28,121 bases of DNA from Barthelona sp. PAP020. Its lineage: Eukaryota; Metamonada: BaSk clade. The stretch lies in the NCBI GenBank assembly GCA_040182905.1, contig JARQWU010000018.1, positions 1 to 28,121 on the forward strand, given 5' to 3'. The position numbers were made by a program, and so were the translations under genes. Below, in pieces: positions 9,611 through 16,998 of the stretch. Below the pieces are notes generated by a model, which was not told the DNA's origin, searched no databases, and saw only the letters and a program-made list of their open reading frames with translations. Numbering within the stretch: position 1 is the first letter of the stretch; every line of letters begins with the position of its first letter.

Positions 9611-9684
9611 TTTTAAGTTCTTTTAAGGAAATGATAGGAAATTGGTTTTTTTTTTGTTGCATTTTTTTTTTCTGTTGTTTTAAC
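9611..9684. promoter_or_regulatory. Compact 74-base bidirectional promoter region
   Basis: Only 74 bases separate the ATG of eIF2B gamma (minus) and the ATG of the helical-repeat gene (plus), so both genes must be driven from here or from inside each other's 5' ends. The region has two T tracts. Read on the minus strand it contains TCATTTCC about 20 bases before the eIF2B ATG, which resembles an initiator of the TCAYT(T/A) type known in Trichomonas. Promoter function is inferred from position. Confidence 0.5.
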
Positions 9685-11154
9685 ATGACCACCCCTTACT
9701 CCAATTTGAACGATGAAGATTCAAAGGATGAAATTTTGTCTTCCAAAAGCAATCAAATTGACGAAATTACATTTGTTAAACAATTAGATAGCATGATTGA
9801 TAATGAAATTGTAATTGGATTAAATACATTATATTTATATAATTTACCTGCAAAAGAATTCAATAGATTTGTTATTCGTCATTCAATTATTCCAAAATTG
9901 CTTACTCATCTCACTTCGAAAAAGATTGACATACTTATTGCCACCCTTCGAGTTGTTGCTAAAATTATTAGTCTTTCAAAACCTTTAGCTCAATTTTTTC
10001 TAAAATCAAATTTGTTGATATCAGTAGAAAGAATTTTTTCCAAAAATATCGAAGAGATATCTGCTCAAAATAGTGATGAGATTAAAGACAGTATTCAGAT
10101 TTTGAATGCATTGGTACCAATTATCAGGATTTTGAGCGATTTTGAGAAAGAGAAAATAATTAATTTGATAAGTGAGCCCTGTCAACAAATTTTGTCTTCA
10201 AATTATTCAATTGATATTATTTCTCCATTCATCAGTTTAACATATTTGGCATATTCAACTAAGTTATATGATTTTGAATTCAACGATGAAATTCTTCAGG
10301 GTTATTTCAATGATGAAAACATTGATTCAATTACAAAAACCTATCTTTCAATATTGTTAATAGCTAATTTTAATATTGAAGATGAATCTGTCATTGAATG
10401 GTTAAAAACCGTTATTCTCTTTGATTTTAAAGAATCAAAAGATGAAATTGAAAACACCTTTTTATTTCAAATGTTAGAATGTTTCTTTATATCAATAGAA
10501 TTTTTCATAAAGGATGATAACATTGAAATAGACAAAGATTTGGTTAATTCAGTTTTAAACACTCTTTCTATTATTGATGATATTGAAAACTCTGATCTAC
10601 AAGCTCAAATTTCTTATTATTTTGAAAAAATTGCTGATTTTTTAGCAAAATGTTTGGAAAAAAATATTGTTGAAAGTTTTGTAATTTTGGAAAAATTATT
10701 TGAAACTTTTAACACTGAAATTTCAAAAGAATTTGAAGATCTTTTGTGCAATTGTGTTTTTGAACTTGAAGAAATCCCTTCCGAAGTTAATGATTGGTTG
10801 ATCAGTATCTTATCATCAAATAAAGATATATTTATCTATCCTGTCCTTCCTATTCTTGAATTTAGTGAGAAAGAAGAAGTTTTGTTGGCCATTTTTGAAA
10901 AAATGCTGAAACTTATTGTTATCGACATTGATTGTGAACAACTGGGAGTAATATTAGTCACCATTTATAATTTCTGTGAAAATCAAGATGTTTCTGAAGA
11001 CTTGATTGGTATCATTGGCAAATATATTTTGACTAAAAAAAGTATCATTGATAAAGGTATTATTAAATTAGAAAAGGCAAATAATGAGCTTAAAGAAGAA
11101 GTTGAAGGCAATTATGAACCTTTTATCGGATTTTTAAAAGACAATATGGCTTGA
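9685..11154 (+). CDS. Unrecognised all-helical (ARM/HEAT-like) repeat protein
   Basis: The open frame extends upstream to an ATG at 9532, but that part overlaps eIF2B gamma and encodes a Phe/Cys-rich stretch read from T tracts. I take the ATG at 9685 (MTTPYSNLNDEDSKDEI), giving 489 residues. The protein is acidic, rich in Ile, Leu, Glu and Phe, and made of successive amphipathic helices such as IIPKLLTHLTSKKIDILIAT and LRVVAKIISLSKPLAQFFLK. That pattern is typical of ARM or HEAT repeats with worn consensus. I see no catalytic motif, signal peptide or membrane span. Such proteins are usually cytosolic or nuclear scaffolds or transport adaptors; the family is not identifiable by eye. Its end is 56 bases from the convergent CHRAC15-like gene. 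Confidence 0.7.
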   Translation: MTTPYSNLNDEDSKDEILSSKSNQIDEITFVKQLDSMIDNEIVIGLNTLYLYNLPAKEFNRFVIRHSIIPKLLTHLTSKKIDILIATLRVVAKIISLSKPLAQFFLKSNLLISVERIFSKNIEEISAQNSDEIKDSIQILNALVPIIRILSDFEKEKIINLISEPCQQILSSNYSIDIISPFISLTYLAYSTKLYDFEFNDEILQGYFNDENIDSITKTYLSILLIANFNIEDESVIEWLKTVILFDFKESKDEIENTFLFQMLECFFISIEFFIKDDNIEIDKDLVNSVLNTLSIIDDIENSDLQAQISYYFEKIADFLAKCLEKNIVESFVILEKLFETFNTEISKEFEDLLCNCVFELEEIPSEVNDWLISILSSNKDIFIYPVLPILEFSEKEEVLLAIFEKMLKLIVIDIDCEQLGVILVTIYNFCENQDVSEDLIGIIGKYILTKKSIIDKGIIKLEKANNELKEEVEGNYEPFIGFLKDNMA

Positions 11155-11210
11155 TCACAAAAAAAAAAACTGATTAGCTATGTTTATAAATTTGTTTTAT
11201 TTATTTTATT

Positions 11211-11591
11211 CTATTCTAAATCAGATTCAAAATCAGATTCGTCATATTCAGGTTCTTTTTCAATGACAGGTTGAGTTTTTTTAGAAACAGTTTTCTTTTT
11301 TGAAGCGGGAGTTTTTGAAGATGTTCTTTCTCTTTCAGGGACAACAGTCTTCAAGAAATCAAAAGTTTCATTTGAATGAACAACATTGGACAAATGATTA
11401 TAATCCAAAGTTTTTCTTTTTGATTTGGCGCATTCATCAAAAGATTCCTTTGCTAAATGTTCAATAAACATACGTGTTGCCTTTTCAATCAAAACAACAG
11501 ATGAATTTGAAACAATAGAGATATCAGGATTTCTTTTGATGATTCTCTTGATTGCTGCCTTTGGGAATGACTTTTCAACATTACCAGACAT
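11211..11591 (-). CDS. CHRAC15/Dls1/POLE4-like histone-fold protein
   Basis: The 126-residue protein has an NF-YC/H2A-type histone fold over about residues 7-86. FPKAAIKRIIKRNPDISIVS matches the first helix and loop of CHRAC15 and POLE4 (LPLSRIRVIMKSSPEVSSI), ATRMFIEHLAKESF the central helix, and KTLDYNHLSNVVHSNETFDF the third helix and extension (LTYSDLANTAQQSETFQF in human CHRAC15). A Lys/Ser/Thr-rich stretch and an acidic tail (DESDFESDLE) follow, as in CHRAC15. In animals this subunit pairs with CHRAC17 in the CHRAC remodeler with ISWI and Acf1; in yeast Dls1 pairs with Dpb4 in ISW2, and the paralogue Dpb3 works in DNA polymerase epsilon. CHRAC15/Dls1 is my best match, but the polymerase subunit cannot be excluded. 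The gene diverges from V-ATPase c across 75 bases. Confidence 0.78.
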   Translation of the reverse strand: MSGNVEKSFPKAAIKRIIKRNPDISIVSNSSVVLIEKATRMFIEHLAKESFDECAKSKRKTLDYNHLSNVVHSNETFDFLKTVVPERERTSSKTPASKKKTVSKKTQPVIEKEPEYDESDFESDLE

Positions 11592-11666
11592 TATATTGAC
11601 AAACTTAATGAAAATAAATGTGTAAGATTTTTGTGGAATTTCCCATTTTTTTAATCTTTTTTCAAT
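11592..11666. promoter_or_regulatory. Compact 75-base bidirectional promoter region
   Basis: This 75-base spacer separates the divergent starts of the CHRAC15-like gene and V-ATPase c and is nearly the same length as the 74-base spacer at 9611-9684. It contains GGAATTTCCC (11635-11644), a near-palindrome, then a T-rich tract. TTTTCAATATG spans the V-ATPase start, and TTTCATTAAG followed by TTGTCAATATAATG precedes the start on the minus strand. Function is inferred from position. Confidence 0.5.
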
Positions 11667-12204
11667 ATGTTAACAACTTTAATTGCTTCCACCTGTCCTC
11701 CATTGGGACATTTTTGTGGATTTATGGGTTTAGCCTGCGCCGTTGTATTAGCTTGTGTTGGTTGTGCTTATGGTACCGCTAAAGCTTCTGTTGGTGCTTC
11801 TACTGCTGGTGTAACTGATCATAGTGGTTCTCAAGTCAAGTTACTTTTCCCTGTTATTATGGCTGGTATTGTTGGGTATGTGAAACAATTAATTCTTTCT
11901 AATTTTTAGTATTTATGGTTTAGTCACAGGTTTAATCATGCAATCGAAAGTTACATATGATAATTATCCCTTATTTAACGGTTTTGCTCATTTAAGTGCT
12001 GGTTTAACTGAAGGTTTGGTTTCTTTAGCCACTGGTATGTGTATTGGTATTGCTGGTAATGCTGGTGTTTGTGCTATGGCTCAACAAGAAAAAATGTTCT
12101 TCTCTATGATGCTCAGTTTGATTTTTGCCGAAGCCGTTGGTTTGTTTGGTTTTATTACCTCTGTTTTGCTTTTATTCAAGACTGGTGAACGTGCTTGTAC
12201 GTAA
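11667..12204 (+). CDS. VMA3: V-type H+-ATPase proteolipid subunit c (two exons)
   Basis: Two open frames join into one 167-residue protein when 11876-11909 is removed: exons 11667-11875 and 11910-12204. The join restores MAGIVGIYGLVTGLI across the splice, the hallmark of V-ATPase c (MAGIIGIYGLVVAVLI-like in other eukaryotes), splitting the Gly-70 codon in phase 2. The protein is four hydrophobic helices, and SLIFAEAVGLFGFI places the essential proton-carrying glutamate at residue 144 in helix 4, equivalent to yeast Glu137. It forms the rotating ring in the Vo sector that pumps protons into lysosomes, vacuoles or secretory vesicles. Codons here are richer in GCT, GGT and GTT than in neighbouring genes, as expected for high expression. 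The closely related c' subunit is the main alternative. Confidence 0.93.
11876..11909 (+). other. 34-base spliceosomal intron in V-ATPase c
   Basis: The sequence starts GTATGT and ends TCTAATTTTTAG. Removing it restores a continuous, strongly conserved V-ATPase c reading frame; leaving it in meets a TAG stop at its own acceptor. The CTAAT element, a likely branch point, ends six bases before the intron end, similar in layout to the ACTAACACACAG acceptor of Trichomonas. It is the only intron I can demonstrate in the window. Confidence 0.9.
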
Positions 12205-12303
12205 AAATTGATAATTATGTTGTTCTTTCATCAATAAAATGCCATATTTCAATTTTTTTTTCAGTTTTTTTTTTTTTGCATATTTCATTTTGTATTTGAT
12301 GAC

Positions 12304-13557
12304 ATGAAGAAAAACAAAGCTTTTTCTCTATATTTGGTTGCGATTTTTATCGGATTATTTTCAATGAGTATAATGCTGATTCATTTTAATTCTTCAAATG
12401 CCAAAGAACATAATTTTTTTGAAAACAATAATACAGAAGGATGTACAACTGATGAAAAACAAAAATCCGATGTTGATATTAATCCTGAGCCTATTGAAGT
12501 TGCAAAAGACCCAATAGATGAAGAACGCATATACAGAGCAGATATTGATATTTATGAATCTGCAATCCTTATTCAAAAATCATTATACACAAAAGAATTT
12601 ATGAAAACTGATATAACGAAATGTGATGATGGAAAAGTTAAGTTTGATCCAAAACAAAGAGAATTGATAGATCCTAATCATTCAAGTAATTCTGAATTAA
12701 AACCAATCCCTGTGATTGGGTTTCCTTCAATTATCAATCCATATTTTATTGAAAGAGCGGTTTATTCGATTGATTATCCTGTTAAAAAATTATTTGTTGC
12801 ATGGAATGGAGATTATGAAGCTTTAAGATGTGCAATGCGAAGAATTAAAAAAAATCTTGGAGATCTGATTGAAATTCAACAGTATACTGAAAATTTAGGA
12901 GTTTCTGGTGCATGGCAGGAGATTGCAATGGTTGACGAAATGTCTGAATATTTTATTATTTCAAATGATGATGTAAAGTTTATTCCAGGCACTTTAAAGA
13001 ATTTAGCTAGACACATGGAAAATCTGAGAAATAAAGATGGCACAATGCCAAAATTCATGTTTGGTTCAACAGCTCAAACAAAGAATCATCCAATGTTTGA
13101 GAGTTTTTTGTTAACACGTTCAGCCTATCACAGATTAGGCTCTTTTGATGAAAACTTTTTTCCAATGTATGCTGAAGATAATGACTATGATTACAGAGTA
13201 AAATTGGCTAAAGATGTTAAATTGGAGCAATTGAGTTTGTACAAAATTCATCATGGTTGGGATGAAGCCAAGGATTATTTAAGTGGGACAAGATTTGCAC
13301 ATAAAGGTGCTTTACCCCGAGGTTTAAGTGTTCAAATTGAACGATCTTTACCTTGTGAGACATATCTTTATCAGAAATGGGGACGTGGGTTCAATTACAG
13401 GAGTCCTTTCAATAAACCTGATTTGGATATTGGTTATTGGAGTTATAAATGGGACCGTTATTACTATGTTAGATCTGGAATGCACAGAGCAAATTCAAAT
13501 TATTACAAACTTGAAAAACTGTATTCTTCTCCAGATTTCAGATATAAAAGAAATTGA
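12304..13557 (+). CDS. Type II membrane GT-A (family 2-like) glycosyltransferase
   Basis: The 417-residue protein has a short basic N-terminus, one signal-anchor helix at about 8-27 (LYLVAIFIGLFSMSIMLI), and a luminal stem to about residue 130, the standard layout of Golgi or ER glycosyltransferases. The catalytic region begins PIPVIGFPSI. ENLGVSGAWQE matches the loop before the DxD site of family 2 enzymes, and YFIISNDDVKFIPGTL (216-231) carries the NDD metal and sugar-nucleotide motif. FDENFFPMYAEDNDYDYRV (about 267-285) carries the acidic acceptor and base region typical of rhamnosyl- and galactosyltransferase-like GT2 enzymes. Sugar donor and acceptor cannot be read from sequence. The C-terminus is Tyr/Trp-rich with several aromatic positively charged patches. 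The start is the only Met that keeps the anchor complete. Confidence 0.8.
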   Translation: MKKNKAFSLYLVAIFIGLFSMSIMLIHFNSSNAKEHNFFENNNTEGCTTDEKQKSDVDINPEPIEVAKDPIDEERIYRADIDIYESAILIQKSLYTKEFMKTDITKCDDGKVKFDPKQRELIDPNHSSNSELKPIPVIGFPSIINPYFIERAVYSIDYPVKKLFVAWNGDYEALRCAMRRIKKNLGDLIEIQQYTENLGVSGAWQEIAMVDEMSEYFIISNDDVKFIPGTLKNLARHMENLRNKDGTMPKFMFGSTAQTKNHPMFESFLLTRSAYHRLGSFDENFFPMYAEDNDYDYRVKLAKDVKLEQLSLYKIHHGWDEAKDYLSGTRFAHKGALPRGLSVQIERSLPCETYLYQKWGRGFNYRSPFNKPDLDIGYWSYKWDRYYYVRSGMHRANSNYYKLEKLYSSPDFRYKRN

Positions 13558-14302
13558 ATAGATATTTTTTTCTTTTTCAAGTATTTTTTAGATCAAAAAA
13601 TATTCCACATACTTTTGATTGAAGATATATTAAAACAACATTAATTTCATTGAAGATATTAGAAACTAAATAAATTTGTGAGAAAACAAATTTTTAAATA
13701 AAATAAATAAATAATAATTAATAATTTTGATATTTATTTCCAAGCCAAGAAGCACTGTGCGTATGAGTGAATAAGAAAGAATAGTGTTTATTTGGTTAAA
13801 GGCTTTCGAGGCCCGATTGATCTGTTGAAAAACTTTAGATTTTCTAAGGTAAAGTTCAAACTTTAAAATTTTGCTTTTGCAAAAATACAAAAAAATAGGA
13901 ATGACGAATTTCTCCGAAATTCTCCTACTTGATCGTTCAAATTACATTTCAGTCCCTCAATTCCCCTCCTGGGATTTTGACTGAAATTTGCTAGAATGAG
14001 TTTTCTGAGTTTACTTTCTTTGTAAATAAATATAGTTGTTTCACAACTGGACCAATTGATTGATGAAACTTTGAATTCTTCACAAGTGAAACTTCAAACC
14101 TCAAAAATTTGTATCAAGTTAATACAATATAAAAAAAATGAAGACAATTTTTCCCAACTTTTCATACTTTGTCACAATCAAATTTCATTTCCATCCTTTC
14201 TTTCTTTTAGACACAAATATATGCACACAGTTCTTTTCAATCAAAACATTAAAAAAAAATATCCGAATTTTATTCAACTTTTCCATTTTGGGAAAGTTTG
14301 TC
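13558..14302. other. Intergenic region between convergent genes, hairpin-rich
   Basis: The glycosyltransferase and Nop14 genes end towards each other here. The outer parts are A/T runs. The centre (13801-14048) is dense in short inverted repeats and is listed separately. Open frames in this interval are short and cross the A/T tracts, and I do not support any as a gene. Confidence 0.6.
13801..14048. other. Series of strong short hairpins, possible structured RNA or small element
   Basis: Several inverted repeats occur in 250 bases. 13801-13813 is GGCTT-TCG-AGGCC. 13832-13855 pairs ACTTTA with TAAAGT, and the overlapping alternative 13851-13864 pairs AAAGT with ACTTT. 13869-13884 pairs TTTTGC with GCAAAA. 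13896-13927 pairs TAGGA with TCCTA around GAATTTC-TCC-GAAATTC. 13946-13987 pairs ATTTCAGTC with GACTGAAAT and has an inner TCCC/GGGA stem. 14034-14048 pairs AGTTGT with ACAACT. I see no Pol III terminator on either side, so strand and transcript ends are unknown. It may be a noncoding RNA, a transposon remnant or a 3' processing region of the two convergent genes. Confidence 0.35.
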
Positions 14303-15982
14303 TTATTTTTTGCTTTTTAACTTCTCCAAAAGCTTACCTTCTCTTTTTTCAACCTCTAAACTGCTCATATTATGTTTCATCATCTTATCAAATGTCCTTC
14401 TGTTTTTGGAAATCTTCATTTCTCTCTCTCTTCTTTCTGCTTCAGCAGCATCCTTAACTTCTTTTTCAATGATTTTCTTTTCTTTTTTGATGGCTTTCTT
14501 GATGGCTTTTTCGCGATTTTCTTCAGTATCTAACATAGTATTCTCTCTATATTCATGATCAAACTTAGGTTCTTTCATCTCCAAAGGTTTTGGTTTGAAA
14601 CATTGGGCTCTTAAACCTTGTCTAGTTGACTCAATATGGTTAATAAACTCTCTCATTTTTTCTTTTTCTTCACAATCAGGTAACATTTCAAAAATTTGTT
14701 TTGTCATTTGTGGGAAAGCTGCATTCATCTTAAAATTCATAATATAGGGGAAAACAGTTTTTAACAAATTCTGACAGACTATTGTTTCCAGATTATCTAC
14801 TTTTTTTGGTGCCACATATAACCATTTTAAATTTAATTTTGAACCATTGTTTTCAACATTATTCAAGTTGAAGTTTTTTGGCCTCAAAATTCGAAAAACT
14901 CGGTTTGTTGCAAAAATTATTTCAGGAGAATACTTTTTTTGACTAATACATGCACGAACAAATAAACCAATAGCAAAGACATACCTGGAAAAATCTCGCG
15001 TCGTTTTTGGAATAAACTCATATAAATATTTAGACAACATTAATAAAATAGGAGTAATAATAGGGTGCTTTAGATCAGTAACTGGAAAGATTGAAAATAA
15101 AAAGTTAAAAAACAACAAAGGATAAGCAGAAAAAACAGTCTTTGCTTCAATTTTCCTTAACCTTTTTAAAGTCAAATTAAAAGCGGTACGAGGTAATGCT
15201 GCGACAAATTTAAATATCACTGGAGTTATTCTAGCAACCTTTTCCATACGTACTTTAATTTCACTCAATTCATCCTTTGAAGGTAATAGTAAGGTATCAA
15301 TTCTTTGAAATAATATATCTAGCAACTCTTTTGATTGTTCTAATTCTTTCTTTCCAATACGTGGATCTGTTAAAATAAATAATTGTTCCATATGTTCTTC
15401 TTCTTCAAAATAATTCATCAAATCACATTTTGAGTTCAACTCTTCCAATGTTGAAGGTACTTCAATATGTTTCATATCAAAATATTGCCTTTCTGAATTT
15501 TCTTCATCCACTTCACTTTCAACTTCGTCTTCACTTTGTCCCAACTCAAATTCACTGTTAAAATCATCACTAAAATGATCTTCTTCATTGCTTTCTTCAT
15601 CTTCACTATCTTGAACATTCATTTCTTCTTCTTCTTCTTCTTCAATTTCATCATCAACATGTTCTAAACGTTTTTGTTCTTCATTTGCAAGTCTCAAAAG
15701 ATTGTCTCGTTCTAACTTTGCTTTTTCCTGTTCTGTTAAAGACCTATAAGTTGACAAAGCCTTGGATTCTTGAGATAATCCATTTGCCAATTCAACGAAA
15801 TCATCATATTCTTCAACATTATTTCTTTTTAAAGGTATATCTTTTAAATTATTGTCTTTGAGAAGAGAACTCAATTCTCCAAAATTATTGTCAATTTTCA
15901 ATCTTAAATCATCAAGTTCACCCTTTTCTTTTCGCTTTTCAACCTTTTTAAGTTTAAACTCTTTGTATTTGCCTTTGTTCAT
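14303..15982 (-). CDS. NOP14: Nop14-like ribosome biogenesis protein, short form
   Basis: The 559-residue protein matches the C-terminal two thirds of Nop14, a nucleolar component of the small-subunit processome needed for 18S rRNA maturation. After a charged N-terminus and a long acidic tract (about 115-165), helical repeats carry LFFNFLFSIFPVTDLKHPII and TPILLMLSKYL (about 290-315), the Nop14 signature (LLFPTSDFWHPVVTPALVCLSQLL in human). The end has KPKPLEMKEPKF, then a Lys/Glu/Arg-rich helix with KNRRTFDKMM, like the conserved KPVPLKLFTPR and basic tail of the family. Known Nop14 proteins are about 800-900 residues, so the N-terminal region is reduced here. The MNKGKYKEFKLKKVEKRKEK start with its basic run may be a nucleolar signal. 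The ATG is at 15980-15982, preceded by T tracts. Confidence 0.8.
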   Translation of the reverse strand: MNKGKYKEFKLKKVEKRKEKGELDDLRLKIDNNFGELSSLLKDNNLKDIPLKRNNVEEYDDFVELANGLSQESKALSTYRSLTEQEKAKLERDNLLRLANEEQKRLEHVDDEIEEEEEEEMNVQDSEDEESNEEDHFSDDFNSEFELGQSEDEVESEVDEENSERQYFDMKHIEVPSTLEELNSKCDLMNYFEEEEHMEQLFILTDPRIGKKELEQSKELLDILFQRIDTLLLPSKDELSEIKVRMEKVARITPVIFKFVAALPRTAFNLTLKRLRKIEAKTVFSAYPLLFFNFLFSIFPVTDLKHPIITPILLMLSKYLYEFIPKTTRDFSRYVFAIGLFVRACISQKKYSPEIIFATNRVFRILRPKNFNLNNVENNGSKLNLKWLYVAPKKVDNLETIVCQNLLKTVFPYIMNFKMNAAFPQMTKQIFEMLPDCEEKEKMREFINHIESTRQGLRAQCFKPKPLEMKEPKFDHEYRENTMLDTEENREKAIKKAIKKEKKIIEKEVKDAAEAERREREMKISKNRRTFDKMMKHNMSSLEVEKREGKLLEKLKSKK

Positions 15983-16298
15983 ATTAAAAAAAATTGTTTG
16001 AAAAAAAAATTGAAGGAATGAAAAATTGTTATCTTTCCGATAAAAAGAAAATTGAAACCATTAATTTCATGCAAACAATTTATTAACAAATAAATTTTGA
16101 AAAAAAAAAATATGAAATAAGACTTTATTGAACTTTTCCGTAAAGAGACTCCATAAAACATCCCAATTGAGTGACGACAGCAAACACTCAAAACTGATAT
16201 CAACTGGTTGGTAAGTTGGAAGACACAAGACTTATTTGAGAAACATAAAGAATCGTTCTCAAAATACTTATTCGTGATCCTCATATCGAACATTTACC
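15983..16298. other. Intergenic region next to the gap, with a possible gene 3' end
   Basis: Most of this interval is AT-rich upstream sequence of Nop14. Immediately beside the N block one minus-strand frame reads VNVRYEDHE then TAA (16297 down to 16268), which could be the last codons of the interrupted PLP enzyme; nine codons cannot prove this. The 104-codon open frame read through the whole interval has Phe/Ile-rich low-complexity content and shows no similarity to the PLP enzyme. Confidence 0.4.
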
Positions 16299-16308
16299 NN
16301 NNNNNNNN
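16299..16308. other. Assembly gap (10 N)
   Basis: Ten N characters lie inside a protein-coding gene. Ten is a common placeholder length, and the PLP enzyme interrupted here lacks several hundred codons, so the real missing sequence is probably at least about 1 kb, or the two sides are wrongly joined. Confidence 0.95.
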
Positions 16309-16590
16309 AATACGAGCTTTTACACCAGTAATAATTTCAGGCAATTCAACGTAATTAGGTAATTCATTGTATAAAGAACCTTGCAATTTCGCTTCATTAT
16401 ACCAAGAAATTCTAAAAAGATTAGCAGGATCAATATCCCAAACACCTAATTCAGTTAAACGTTGTTTAATAGAGTCAGGAATCAATTTTGGATTTTTTAA
16501 TTGTTCATATGTGGGTAAATAAATGTTGTTGTTTTTAGCATTTTGAACGGCAGATTCAAATTTTTCTGTGCTGTTAATGAAATCAGTCAT
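16309..16590 (-). CDS. PLP-dependent enzyme (cysteine synthase/threonine synthase fold), N-terminal fragment
   Basis: From the ATG at 16588-16590 the frame encodes MTDFINSTEKF and about 94 codons before running into the assembly gap. The open frame extends a further 15 codons upstream to an ATG at 16635, but family members begin near the FINSTE position. The segment reads LPTYEQLKNPKLIPDSIKQR, then LGVWDIDPANLFRISW and ELPEIITGVKARI. This matches the N-terminus of a bacterial-type family of PLP lyases and synthases in the fold-type II (tryptophan synthase beta-like) group, where the TGVKARI segment is soon followed by the lysine that binds PLP. That lysine and the active site are lost in the gap. 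The substrate cannot be assigned. Such genes in anaerobic protists are often of bacterial origin (inference). Confidence 0.65.
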
Positions 16591-16998
16591 GCCAGAAGTA
16601 AAAAAGGATTGAGTGAATATTTCAAACAAATTCAATCAAAAACATCTAAAATTTTCACTTTTTTATTAATTTTCCCTTATATTTTTACAAAAGAACATAA
16701 ACTCACACAATTGAAAAAACAATGGAAAAGAAGAAAAAGACCCGAACAAAATCCAACAATCTAATTTCAATCCATCACTCTATTAAAGACATTTGAATAA
16801 CAAAAAACAAACAAACTGTCTCAATTAAAAAAAAGAAAGCACACTTTTTAAAGATTGTGTGAAACTTTTTGAAATGTGACTTCTTTGAATTTAAAAGATA
16901 TATTCATCTTAAAAAGTCCTCCAATAAGATAAAATAATACTTCAAAAATAAAGATAAAAATACAAAACTATAAATTGAAGAAAAAGGAGGATACCTAT
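16591..16998. other. AT-rich intergenic region upstream of the PLP enzyme gene
   Basis: It lies between the PLP gene start and the end of the Acf1-like gene, both on minus. It is A-rich with short T tracts. On the minus strand ATTCACTCAATCC, about 20-30 bases before the ATG, contains an initiator-like TCACT. No gene or structured RNA is evident. The plus-strand open frame that enters from the PLP gene is a shadow. Confidence 0.6.

Noticed and set aside
9532-9684. Upstream extension of the helical-repeat protein to an earlier ATG
   Set aside because: It overlaps eIF2B gamma on the other strand and encodes Phe/Cys runs from T tracts; the later ATG at 9685 starts a normal acidic N-terminus.
15979-16293. 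A 104-codon minus-strand open frame next to the gap as the rest of the PLP enzyme
   Set aside because: Its content is low complexity and bears no resemblance to a PLP fold; only a nine-codon tail in another frame is a plausible 3' end.
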